From Micromonospora sp. WMMA1947 (GTDB taxonomy: Bacteria; Actinomycetota; Actinomycetes; Mycobacteriales; Micromonosporaceae): 64,000 bases of DNA. The notes under the pieces were generated by a model that was given only the letters and a program-made list of their open reading frames with translations, searched no databases and had not been told where the DNA came from. This document shows positions 25,629 through 33,234 of this stretch, one piece after another. The position numbers and the translations under genes were made by a program. The DNA lies in NCBI RefSeq assembly GCF_027497355.1, contig NZ_CP114909.1:2046001-2110000 (forward strand), read 5' to 3'. Numbering within the stretch: position 1 is the first letter of the stretch; each line of letters opens with the position of its first letter.

Positions 25629-27083
25629 TCAACCCCGGGGCAGCCGCACCTCTGCGACCGTACCGCCACCGGCTCTGGGCCGGAGGGATACCCATCCGTT
25701 CTGCTGTTCAACGATCTGGCGGACGAGATAGAGACCGAGTCCGGCGCCGGGGTAGCGCCGGCGGTCGCCGGACTCCCCCTGCCAGAACCGGTCGAAGGCC
25801 CGCTCGACGTGTTCCGGACGGATGCCGATGCCCCGGTCGGCCACCCGGAACGAGACGGTCCGTTCGTTCGCCTCGGCGGTGATCTCGATCGGCGTGTCCG
25901 GCAGCGAGTACTTTCCGGCGTTGGTGCCCAGTTCGGTGAGCACCGTGGCGAGGCTGTGCCGGTCGCCGAGCGCCTTGGGCAGGTCGGTGGGCAGGTCGAG
26001 GGCGACCCGGTGCCGGACGTCCGCCGGCAGGTCGGCGACCGCCGCGCGCAGCGCGTCGACCAGGTCGAAGGGCGCGGCCGGCTCGCCGCCGGGACGGTTC
26101 TCGGTGGCGGCGGTCAGCAGCCGGTCGACCAGGCGGGCCAGTTCGTTCGCCCGTTGGCCGATGATCCGGGCGGCCTGCCTCCGGTCGCTGTCGCTCAGCG
26201 AGTCCCAGTGGTCGGTGAGCGTGTCCGCGTACCCCTTGATCACGGTGACCGGGGTGCGCAGCTCGTGGCTGGTCACCGCGACGAACAGATCGCGGTCGTG
26301 GTCGCGGCGCTGCTGGTCGGTGGTGTCGCGGAAGCTGACCACCCGCAGCGCGTTCGGGCCGGGCAGTTCGCCGGAGGTGATCCGCAGCCAGCGGCCGTCC
26401 GGCAGCCGGTGGTCGAGCACCTGGCCGGGAGGCGGCAGCGGGAACGGCAGCGGACGGCTCAGCGCCTCGTCCGCGGGCCGGCCGGTCACCTCGACCGCGG
26501 CCGGGTTCCAGAGCCGGACCCGCCCGTCCCGGTCCACCACCGCCAGTCCGTCGGCGAGCGCCGCCACCACCGGGCCGTCCCCGTGTACGGGCAGGCCGGT
26601 CTGATCGCCGTACATGTGGGCGATGCACGCGGCGACGTAGCCGATGACGGCGCGTTGCGCCGGCTGCGGCGGCTCATCGAGCGGGTAGAGCGCGTGCAGG
26701 CTGCCGACGGTGAGCCCGCCGATCTCGGCGCGCGCCACGATCATCCGGCAGAGGCCACGGCCGACGACCTCGTCGGCGAGCGCGCCGGGGATCGCGTCGA
26801 CCCGGACCTCCCGCACCGGCGGACCGGCGAGCAGGCAGACGGTGGCCGGGTCGCTGGGGGGCAGCGGACGGCCCAGCACGAACTCGGCTCTGCCGGTCGC
26901 CGCGATCACCCGGCCCCCGGCCGGGGTGAACTCCACGAAGACCAGGCCGGCCGCGCCGACCGCCGGTTCGACCTCGCGGAGCAGGCGGGTGAGCACGGCG
27001 AGACCGGACTCGCCCGAGTTGATCATGTTGATCACTGCGGTGTGGCCGGCGATGAAGGCGGGGTAGTCGGTTCGCTCCGGCAT
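25629..27083 (-). CDS. soluble sensor histidine kinase (GAF-PAS-HisKA-HATPase)
   Basis: A 484-aa kinase with no clear membrane segment. Order: GAF-like sensor (about 20-160), PAS (about 172-250), dimerisation/phosphoacceptor domain with TSHELRTPV (His about 273) and HATPase_c with N box LTELGTNAGKYS, G1 DRGIGI and G2 GAGLGLYLV. The PAS and kinase domains suggest sensing a cytoplasmic or diffusible signal. No response regulator is adjacent, so it is an orphan kinase, possibly linked to the RsbW-like gene downstream. Confidence 0.88.
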   Translation of the reverse strand: MPERTDYPAFIAGHTAVINMINSGESGLAVLTRLLREVEPAVGAAGLVFVEFTPAGGRVIAATGRAEFVLGRPLPPSDPATVCLLAGPPVREVRVDAIPGALADEVVGRGLCRMIVARAEIGGLTVGSLHALYPLDEPPQPAQRAVIGYVAACIAHMYGDQTGLPVHGDGPVVAALADGLAVVDRDGRVRLWNPAAVEVTGRPADEALSRPLPFPLPPPGQVLDHRLPDGRWLRITSGELPGPNALRVVSFRDTTDQQRRDHDRDLFVAVTSHELRTPVTVIKGYADTLTDHWDSLSDSDRRQAARIIGQRANELARLVDRLLTAATENRPGGEPAAPFDLVDALRAAVADLPADVRHRVALDLPTDLPKALGDRHSLATVLTELGTNAGKYSLPDTPIEITAEANERTVSFRVADRGIGIRPEHVERAFDRFWQGESGDRRRYPGAGLGLYLVRQIVEQQNGWVSLRPRAGGGTVAEVRLPRG

Positions 27084-27159
27084 GTCCCGAGTGTGCCGCG
27101 CCGTCCGCGTCCGGGACACCCCCGGCCGGTCGACCGTTCCCGGTACCGATCGACGGGAC

Positions 27160-27954
27160 TCACCGGCCCAACCGGGCCAACGCGTGGGCCGGCCGGTCCG
27201 TGATCACCCCGTCCACGCCCGCTTCCAGCACGAGTTCCAGATCCTCCGGCTCGTTGACGGTCCAGACGTACACCGCGTTGCCGGCGGCGCGCAGCGCGGG
27301 CACCAGGCGCGGGCGGGCCCGGACCAGGTCCACGCCGGGGCCGGCGATCCGGGTGCCGAACGGCAGCCGGCCCAGCGGCAGCAGGAGGCGCGGCAGCACC
27401 TCCAGCAGCAGCACCGTGGGCAGGGCCGGGGCGAGTTCCCGGATCCGGCGTACGGCGAGCGGCGAGAACGACATCACCGTCACCTGGACCGGATGGTCCG
27501 GGCGGGGCTCGGCCAGCCCGTACCGGCGCAGCATCTCGACCAGGCGGCGCTCGACCTCGCCCCGGTAGCGGGACGGGTGCTTGGTCTCGATCAGCAGCCG
27601 GACCGGCCGCCCGGCGCCCAGCACCGCGTCGAGCAGCCGCTCCAGCGTGAGCAGCCGGGTGTGCGACTCGTCCAGCGGCGCGTCGTCCTCGGCGAGCGTC
27701 GCGGCGCGGTGCCAGGAGCCGAAGTCCAGCGCCTCCAGCTCGGCGAGCGTCCGCGCGCTGACCAGCCCACGGCCGTTGCTGGTGCGGTCCAGCCGACGGT
27801 CGTGCACGCAGACCAGATGCCCGTCGCGGGTCAGCCGGACGTCGCACTCCAGCCCGTCCGCGCCCTCGTCGAGAGCGCGCAGGTAGGCGGCGAGCGTGTG
27901 CTCCGGCAGGTCGTACGAGGCGCCGCGGTGGGCGAAGACCAGGGGGACGGTCAT
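27160..27954 (-). CDS. glpQ: glycerophosphodiester phosphodiesterase
   Basis: A 264-aa TIM-barrel enzyme that splits glycerophosphodiesters from lipid turnover to glycerol-3-phosphate and an alcohol. Conserved residues are AHRGASYDLPEHT at the N-terminus, ECDVRLTRDGHLV with the metal-binding Glu and Asp, HDRRLDRT and LLIETKHP. There is no signal peptide, so it acts in the cytoplasm. The ATG is 16 nt from the end of the rhodanese gene upstream; the two are probably cotranscribed. M. tuberculosis glpQ1 (Rv3842c, from memory) lies in a similar neighbourhood. Confidence 0.9.
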   Translation of the reverse strand: MTVPLVFAHRGASYDLPEHTLAAYLRALDEGADGLECDVRLTRDGHLVCVHDRRLDRTSNGRGLVSARTLAELEALDFGSWHRAATLAEDDAPLDESHTRLLTLERLLDAVLGAGRPVRLLIETKHPSRYRGEVERRLVEMLRRYGLAEPRPDHPVQVTVMSFSPLAVRRIRELAPALPTVLLLEVLPRLLLPLGRLPFGTRIAGPGVDLVRARPRLVPALRAAGNAVYVWTVNEPEDLELVLEAGVDGVITDRPAHALARLGR

Positions 27955-27970
27955 GGCCGCGTCACCCGGC

Positions 27971-28306
27971 TCAGGCGACCCGGCCCGGCTGCCCGTCGTC
28001 GGTGACCACCGGACGGCCGGCGGCGGCCCAGTCGCCCATCCCGCCGTCGACGTTGCGGACCTGGTCCCAGCCGTTGCGCATGAGGTAACCGACCACCTGG
28101 GCGGACCGGCCGCCGGAGCGGCAGATCACCGCCACGTCGCGGTCCTGCGGGATCTCGGCGATCCGGGCGGGCAGCTCGGTCATCGGCAGGTGGTGGGCGG
28201 CCGGCGCGTGGCCGGCGGCCCACTCGTCGTCCTCGCGGACGTCGAGCAGGTAGACGTCGTCGGGCACGGCCGACGCGGGGACGCTGGGTAGTGAGGCTCC
28301 GAACAC
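27971..28306 (-). CDS. rhodanese-like sulfurtransferase
   Basis: A 111-aa single rhodanese domain. The active-site loop CRSGGRS carries the persulfide-forming Cys (about 62), and LLDVRE plus GHAPAAHHLP are the usual family landmarks. It probably transfers sulfur or senses cyanide or thiosulfate in the cytoplasm. GTG 28306 is chosen because TAGGCT lies 8 nt upstream and homologues start MFG; GTG 28327 would put the -10 inside the gene. Confidence 0.85.
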   Translation of the reverse strand: MFGASLPSVPASAVPDDVYLLDVREDDEWAAGHAPAAHHLPMTELPARIAEIPQDRDVAVICRSGGRSAQVVGYLMRNGWDQVRNVDGGMGDWAAAGRPVVTDDGQPGRVA

Positions 28307-28314
28307 GGTGACCA

Positions 28315-28320
28315 AGCCTA
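28315..28320 (-). promoter_or_regulatory. leaderless-type -10 element for the rhodanese-glpQ unit
   Basis: Minus-strand TAGGCT, 8 nt before GTG 28306. It decides between two possible GTG starts. Confidence 0.45.
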
Positions 28321-28334
28321 GTCGCACACGCCGC

Positions 28335-29279
28335 TCACAGCCGGTTGACCCAGCGCGGGTTGGCGCCGGCCCATTCCGGCACGCGCGTGTCGCGCAGCGC
28401 GGTGAACAGCCCGCCGCCGCCGTTGTCCAGGACCACGTACGAGACGCCGTCGATGGTCTGCGGGTAGGAAGGCACCTGGACCCCGCGCAGGGCGTCCGCG
28501 GGCAGGCCGCGCAGCGCGAACAGCAGCTCGTCCAGGGGTACGCCGTTGGTGTCGACAGTCAGCGCCCCGCCTGCCGCGCGCAGCACCCGGTCCAGCTTGA
28601 CCGGGTCGCTGCGCAGTCGCGTCTCGCCCGCCCGGTCGAGCATCGCCCGCAGCATCTGCTGCTGGTGCCGCTGCCTGTCGAAGTCGCCGCCGGGCAGGTC
28701 GTAGCGCTGTCGCACGTAGTCGAGCGTCCGCGCGCCGTCCATCTGCTGGCAGCCGGTGTCGAACTGATGCCGGGTGTGGATCGAGCGCACCGGCGTGTCC
28801 ACGCACATCCGGATGCCGCCGAGCTGGTCGATCACCTGCTTGAAGCCGGAGAAGTCGACGAGCGCGGCGCCGTCGAAGCGGACCCCGGTGAGCCGGCTCA
28901 GGGTGGCGCTGAGCAGCCGCGCGCCGCCCTCGCCGCCGCCGCCGTGCTCGTACGCGGCGTTGACCTTGTCCTGGCCGCCGGGGAAGCCTGGCGCCGGGGG
29001 GAGCGCCACCAGCAGGTCGCGCGGTACGGAGATCAGGTACGCCTGCCGCATCCCGGCCGGTACGTGCACGATCAGGATGCTGTCGGAGCGCTGGTCCTCC
29101 GGGTTCGCGCCGGGCCGGTGGTCCGAGCCGATCAACAGGTAGTTGAGCGCGCCGTCCAGGTCTGTCCGCTTCTTCCGGGCGGCCGGGTCGAGCAGTTGCT
29201 CCTTGGCGACGGTGCTGTCGTAGCGCGAGGTGAGCCAGTGCAGCCCGGCGACGCCGAGCGTGGCGAGCAGGACCAGCAC
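28335..29279 (-). CDS. LytR-CpsA-Psr family ligase, 5' end probably frameshifted
   Basis: An LCP-type enzyme that transfers lipid-linked glycans to peptidoglycan outside the membrane. The LCP domain is intact: LNYLLIGSDHRPG, SDSILIVHV, LISVPRDLL (catalytic Arg), and DYVRQRYD. From GTG 29279 it has 314 aa but starts inside its transmembrane segment. The frame stays open upstream to 29396 and encodes a basic tail plus the full segment, but it has no ATG, GTG or TTG there, only ATC 29363. A good ATG at 29382 is one base out of frame; deleting one G of the G6 run at 29364-29369 would join them. Confidence 0.8.
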   Translation of the reverse strand: MLVLLATLGVAGLHWLTSRYDSTVAKEQLLDPAARKKRTDLDGALNYLLIGSDHRPGANPEDQRSDSILIVHVPAGMRQAYLISVPRDLLVALPPAPGFPGGQDKVNAAYEHGGGGEGGARLLSATLSRLTGVRFDGAALVDFSGFKQVIDQLGGIRMCVDTPVRSIHTRHQFDTGCQQMDGARTLDYVRQRYDLPGGDFDRQRHQQQMLRAMLDRAGETRLRSDPVKLDRVLRAAGGALTVDTNGVPLDELLFALRGLPADALRGVQVPSYPQTIDGVSYVVLDNGGGGLFTALRDTRVPEWAGANPRWVNRL

Positions 29280-29360
29280 GAGGCCGGTGCCGAGCAGGAA
29301 CCGGGCCCAGCGGGCGGGTCCACCCCGCCCGCGTCGGTTCCGTGCTGGCCTGGACGTGAC

Positions 29361-29414
29361 GATCCCCCCGTAGCCGCGACATGAGACCCGCTCACGTCAG
29401 GCTACGGGGGGATC
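29361..29414. terminator. large palindrome at the 5' end of the first LCP gene
   Basis: GATCCCCCCGTAGC (29361-29374) and GCTACGGGGGGATC (29401-29414) are perfect complements, 14 bp. The 26-nt loop contains an inner 8-position stem (GACATGAG/CTCACGTC, one mismatch). It sits between the stop of the second LCP gene and the first LCP gene, so it may end read-through transcription. One arm contains the G-rich sequence next to the start region, so it may also hide the ribosome site. Confidence 0.65.
29399..29404 (-). promoter_or_regulatory. -10-like element before the out-of-frame ATG of the first LCP gene
   Basis: Minus-strand TAGCCT. A start 7 nt downstream would give an mRNA with a 9-nt leader before ATG 29382. 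It overlaps the outer arm of the palindrome. Confidence 0.4.
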
Positions 29415-29449
29415 GGCCGACCGTTACCGCTTTCGCGCAGGTCAGCGGG

Positions 29450-30664
29450 TCATTTCCGGGTGGAGAGGACGTCCGGGTTGTTCACCACGAAGTCGGCCAG
29501 CTTGTCGTTCTTGACCGCCTTGAACATGTCCATCGTCGTCTCGTTGAACGTCTCCCGGCCGTTGTCGTTGCCCGCGAAGGTGCCGCCGTTGGTCCGCAGG
29601 GTGACCAGGTCGTTCCCGTTGAGGTTCTTGAGCGTGAAGATGAAGTTGGCGATCGGCACGCCGCCGGTGTCCAGGACGAACGCCTTGCCCGCTGCCTTCA
29701 TCAGCGAGTTCAGCTTCAGCGGGTTGGTCAGCATGCCGCCCTCGGTGGCCTTCTTGGCCATCGCCTTGATCAGCTGCTGCTGGTTCTGCTGCCTGTCGTA
29801 GTCGCTGTTCGGCAGGCCGTAGCGCTGGCGGGAGTAGTCGAGCGCCTCCCAGCCCTCCATCTCCCGGCAGCCCTTCTTGTGCACCACTGCCTTGTACGGC
29901 TTGCCGGTCTTCTTCGCGTCGGCGTTCCACATCGGCTTGCCGTCGACGTACGACATGTGGTGCGACTTGACCTCGTGGCTCACGCAGATCCGCACCGAGC
30001 CGAGCGCGTCGATCACGCTCTTGAAGCCGCCGAAGTTGATGATCGCGGCGCCGTCGAAGCCGATCCCGGTCATCGACTTGATCGTCTTGGCCATCAGCTG
30101 CGCGCCGCCCTCCCAGCCGCCGCCGTTCTGGGCGCCGTGGAAGAAGGCCGCGTTGATCTTGTCGGTGCCGCCCTTGTAACCGCTCTTCTCGAACGCCGGG
30201 ATACGCGCCTCGGTGTCCCGGGGGATCGAGATCAGGTACGCCTGGTCGTGGCTGGCCGGGATGTGCAGGATGATGATCGTGTCCGACCGGACGTCGTCGG
30301 CGGCCCAGCGCTCGCGGGCGTCCACACCGAGCAGCAGCATGTCGATCGGGCCTTCGAGGCTGTTGCCGCCCTCGGCCTCGCTCTTGCCCGCCCCGCCGAG
30401 CAGGTTGCGCTGGGCGATGTTGTCCGTGGCCTGGCCGATGACCGCCTTGCTGCCGACGATCGCGACGCCACTGGTCACCATCAGCACGGCGCCGAGCACG
30501 AGCGTGAGCTTCGCCCAGAGCGGGTCCTTGCGCTTGGTGCGCTTCTTCTTGCCACCGCCGGGACCGCGACCGCCGGAACCAGGCTGTGTGGGGATGACCG
30601 GAGGGACCCGCCCGGATGATCCGGGTGCCGGTGACTGCGGGCGACGGCTGGTCTGGACCGACAT
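29450..30664 (-). CDS. LytR-CpsA-Psr family wall-polymer ligase
   Basis: A 404-aa single-pass membrane protein. The Pro/Gly/Lys-rich cytoplasmic tail (to about residue 48) is followed by one transmembrane helix (LTLVLGAVLMVTSGVAIVG) and an extracytoplasmic LCP domain with DMLLLGVDARE, RSDTIIILHIP, LISIPRDTEA (catalytic Arg) and DYSRQRYGLP. The sequence GHHMSYVDG-like insert and a Lys-rich stretch distinguish it from its neighbours. GGAG lies before the ATG. It is the middle of three LCP genes on this strand. Confidence 0.92.
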   Translation of the reverse strand: MSVQTSRRPQSPAPGSSGRVPPVIPTQPGSGGRGPGGGKKKRTKRKDPLWAKLTLVLGAVLMVTSGVAIVGSKAVIGQATDNIAQRNLLGGAGKSEAEGGNSLEGPIDMLLLGVDARERWAADDVRSDTIIILHIPASHDQAYLISIPRDTEARIPAFEKSGYKGGTDKINAAFFHGAQNGGGWEGGAQLMAKTIKSMTGIGFDGAAIINFGGFKSVIDALGSVRICVSHEVKSHHMSYVDGKPMWNADAKKTGKPYKAVVHKKGCREMEGWEALDYSRQRYGLPNSDYDRQQNQQQLIKAMAKKATEGGMLTNPLKLNSLMKAAGKAFVLDTGGVPIANFIFTLKNLNGNDLVTLRTNGGTFAGNDNGRETFNETTMDMFKAVKNDKLADFVVNNPDVLSTRK

Positions 30665-30867
30665 GCGTGCTCCAGCTCGGTGATCGGGGGCGGGACCACT
30701 TTACGTATCTGTTCCCGTTCTCGCGACCTCGTAGGCTCGCAATTCCCGTCAATACCGGCCACCGTTCCCGGGTTGTGGCCGAACGGGCAGGGGTAAGGAG
30801 CCGGTCGGCGGTTGGCCTCCGTGGTGGCGAGGCTCTAACGCGCGGTACCGGTCGTGTCGTGCCGGCG

Positions 30868-32115
30868 TCAGCCGCCCGCGTTGTCGCCCGAACCCTTCTT
30901 GTTGGCCTGCATCCACTCGGCCATCCGGTCCGCGGCGATCGCCTTGTACATCGCCAGCGCCTTCTCCCGGTCGGAGACCACCACCGACTGGCCGTCGATG
31001 GTCTGGCCGCCCAGGTGCGGGCTGGTGACGAACGTCAGGTTGTCGCCCCGCAGGCTGCGGAACTGCACTGCCATGTCGGTCAACGAGAATCCCTGGTCGA
31101 CCGTGACGGCGGCGGTCACCGCCTTGAGGAAGTCGTTCAGCTTCTTCGGGTTGGTCAGCGTCCCGGTGCTGGCCGCCTTGTCCATCAGCGCCTTCAGGAA
31201 CTCCTGCTGGTGCCGCATCCGGGCGAAGTCGCCGTCCGGGAACTGCTTGCGCTGCCGGACCCAGTCCAGCGCCTCGGCGCCGTTCATGTGGTTCACGCCC
31301 TTGGTGAACGTCCGGTACGGCTTGTGGATCGAGGTGATGGTCCGCTCCACCTTGAGGTCGACCCCGCCCAGGGCGTCGGTGACCTCCTTGAAACCGCCGA
31401 AGTCGATGGCCATGACGTGGTCGATCCGTACGTCGGTGAAGCACTCCACGGTCTTCACCGCGAGCGGCAGGCCGCCGAACGCGAACGCCGCGTTGATCTT
31501 GTTGCGTGACCCGGAGTCACAGGACGCGCCGGCGCTCTCCGGGATCGGCACGTACAGGTCACGCGGCACCGACACCAGGTAGGCGCTCTTGTGGTCGGAC
31601 GGGATGTGCATGACGATCACGGTGTCCGCGCGCCACTTGCCGGAGCCGTCGACAGGGGCGTCCGGATCGCGCGAGTCGCTGCCGACGAGAAGGATGTTGA
31701 ACGCGCCGTCGACCTGCTTGGCCGGCCGTCCCCCGGTGATCCCGGCGAACGGGTCGGTGCGGGCCAGGTCGTCGTCCAGGTTGCGGGCGTAGAACCAGGC
31801 GCCGAGGCCGCCGAGCAGCGCCAGCACCAGCACCGCCACCCCGGCCACCAGGCCGATGCGCCCCCAGCGCGGCCGAGGTCCACGCCGCCCGGACCCGCCC
31901 GGCCCACCGCCACCCGGGCCACCGGGACCGATCGGGCCGGCCGGGCCGCCGGGACCGCCGGAGCGGGGCGCCTCGTCGTGTGCGGGGTACCACCTGGCTT
32001 CCGAGGGGCGGGCGCGCCCGGTGGCGGCCCGGTCGGAGCCGGGAACCGAGGCGCGGCCCGCGCCCCGGCTGAGGTGTCGGGGGATCGGGGCGCCGGCAGA
32101 CGAGGTCGCTGACAT
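30868..32115 (-). CDS. LytR-CpsA-Psr family wall-polymer ligase with collagen-like tail
   Basis: A 415-aa LCP enzyme, the third in the cluster. The cytoplasmic tail contains a Gly-Pro-rich, collagen-like run (about 53-80), then a transmembrane helix (IGLVAGVAVLVLALLGGLGAW) and the LCP domain: NILLVGSDSRD, ADTVIVMHIPSD, LVSVPRDLYV (catalytic Arg) and DWVRQRKQFP. A 203-nt gap separates it from the second LCP gene, so each has its own signals. TACCCT 7 nt before the ATG and no ribosome site suggest a leaderless mRNA. Confidence 0.92.
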   Translation of the reverse strand: MSATSSAGAPIPRHLSRGAGRASVPGSDRAATGRARPSEARWYPAHDEAPRSGGPGGPAGPIGPGGPGGGGPGGSGRRGPRPRWGRIGLVAGVAVLVLALLGGLGAWFYARNLDDDLARTDPFAGITGGRPAKQVDGAFNILLVGSDSRDPDAPVDGSGKWRADTVIVMHIPSDHKSAYLVSVPRDLYVPIPESAGASCDSGSRNKINAAFAFGGLPLAVKTVECFTDVRIDHVMAIDFGGFKEVTDALGGVDLKVERTITSIHKPYRTFTKGVNHMNGAEALDWVRQRKQFPDGDFARMRHQQEFLKALMDKAASTGTLTNPKKLNDFLKAVTAAVTVDQGFSLTDMAVQFRSLRGDNLTFVTSPHLGGQTIDGQSVVVSDREKALAMYKAIAADRMAEWMQANKKGSGDNAGG

Positions 32116-32120
32116 GTAAC

Positions 32121-32154
32121 CGAGGGTAGGTCGGCCGGGCCACCGACGCCCTCG
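32121..32154. promoter_or_regulatory. hairpin overlapping the leaderless promoter of the third LCP gene
   Basis: CGAGGG...TCGG...CCGA...CCCTCG forms a two-part stem in the 74-nt gap after the epimerase gene. The minus-strand -10 TACCCT (32123-32128) lies in one arm, 7 nt before ATG 32115. It may end the epimerase transcript or act as an operator. Confidence 0.45.
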
Positions 32155-32189
32155 TACGCGCGCCGATGTCAGCCGCGTCCCCGGCGGGT

Positions 32190-33167
32190 TCAGTACCCGA
32201 GACGCCCGCGGAAGTACTCGATCGTGCGCCGGAGGCCGTCTTCGGGCGTGACGCTCGGCTCGTATCCCAGCAGTTCGCGGGCGAGGGTCAGGTCCGGGCG
32301 CCGCATCTCCGGGTCATCGGAAGCACGCGTGATGTAGCTCACCTCGGACGTGCTTCCGGTGAGTGACACGATCGTCTCGGCGAGTTGTCGCATCGACATC
32401 TCGTGCTCGGTGCCGCAGTTGATCGGCCCGGTCTGGGTCGAGTCGAGCAGCAGCAGGATGCCGCGCACCAGATCGTCGACGTAGCAGATCGAGCGGGTCT
32501 GGTTGCCGGTGCCGTGCACCGTGATCGGCTCGCCGCGCAGCGCCTGGGAGATGAACGTCGGGATGGCCCGGCCGTCGTCCGGGCGCATCCGCGGGCCGTA
32601 CGTGTTGAAGATCCGCACGATCGCGGTGTCGGTGCCCCGGCTGCGGTGGTACGCCATGGTGGCCGCCTCGGAGAAGCGCTTCGCCTCGTCGTAGACGCTC
32701 CGGATGCCGATCGGGTTGACGTTGCCCCAGTACGTCTCGCGCTGCGGGTGCTCCTTCGGGTCCCCGTACGCCTCGGACGTGGAGGCCATCAGGAACCGCG
32801 CGCCGTCGTCGGTGGCCCGCTCCAGCAGCGCCAGCGTGGCCACCGAGCCGACCCGGAGGATCTCCACCGGCAGCTTCTCGAAGTCGGTGGGGCTGGCCGG
32901 GGACGCCATGTGCAGGATCGCGTCGAACCGCTCGGCCATCGCCGGGTGCTGCGGCAGGCCGTCGGAGATGTCCGCCTCGACGAGCGTGAAGGTCGGCTTG
33001 TCCAGCAGGTGGGCCACGTTGTCCTTGGACCCGGTGACGAAGTTGTCCAGCACCACGACCGTGCAACCGCGCTCGACGAGCCGGTCGACCAGGTGGGACG
33101 GGACGAAACCGGCGCCGCCGGTGACGAGGATGCGGTGTCCGGTACCGAAGCGGGGAGCGACCTTCAT
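32190..33167 (-). CDS. NAD-dependent epimerase, UDP-glucuronate decarboxylase (UXS) type
   Basis: A 325-aa short-chain dehydrogenase. NAD loop GGAGFVPSH (about 17-25) has Pro where family members usually have Gly or Ile. The catalytic pair is Y159 and K163 in SVYDEAKRFSE, and ASTSEAYGDP and YWGNVNPIGIRS are close to the signature of UDP-glucuronate decarboxylases, which make UDP-xylose. dTDP-glucose 4,6-dehydratase is the alternative reading but fits less well. Its product would feed glycan synthesis, in line with the adjacent LCP ligases. TAGGCT 7 nt before the ATG marks a leaderless promoter. Confidence 0.82.
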   Translation of the reverse strand: MKVAPRFGTGHRILVTGGAGFVPSHLVDRLVERGCTVVVLDNFVTGSKDNVAHLLDKPTFTLVEADISDGLPQHPAMAERFDAILHMASPASPTDFEKLPVEILRVGSVATLALLERATDDGARFLMASTSEAYGDPKEHPQRETYWGNVNPIGIRSVYDEAKRFSEAATMAYHRSRGTDTAIVRIFNTYGPRMRPDDGRAIPTFISQALRGEPITVHGTGNQTRSICYVDDLVRGILLLLDSTQTGPINCGTEHEMSMRQLAETIVSLTGSTSEVSYITRASDDPEMRRPDLTLARELLGYEPSVTPEDGLRRTIEYFRGRLGY

Positions 33168-33174
33168 GGCGGTC

Positions 33175-33180
33175 AGCCTA
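33175..33180 (-). promoter_or_regulatory. leaderless-type -10 element for the UXS-type epimerase
   Basis: Minus-strand TAGGCT, preceded by TA, 7 nt before ATG 33167. Confidence 0.5.
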
Positions 33181-33191
33181 TACACGCGAGG

Positions 33192-33220
33192 CGGGGCCCC
33201 CGCGCAAGGCAGGGGCCCCG
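33192..33220. terminator. hairpin after the acetate symporter gene
   Basis: CGGGGCCCC (33192-33200) and GGGGCCCCG (33212-33220) form a perfect 9-bp stem with an 11-nt loop, just past the symporter stop codon on the minus strand. Confidence 0.65.
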
Positions 33221-33234
33221 GTCGAGCGTGGTGA

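Noticed and set aside
29450..30664. Second LCP gene as a frameshifted or inactive copy
   Set aside because: Its ATG, ribosome site, helix and all LCP motifs are in one frame; only the first LCP gene shows a break.
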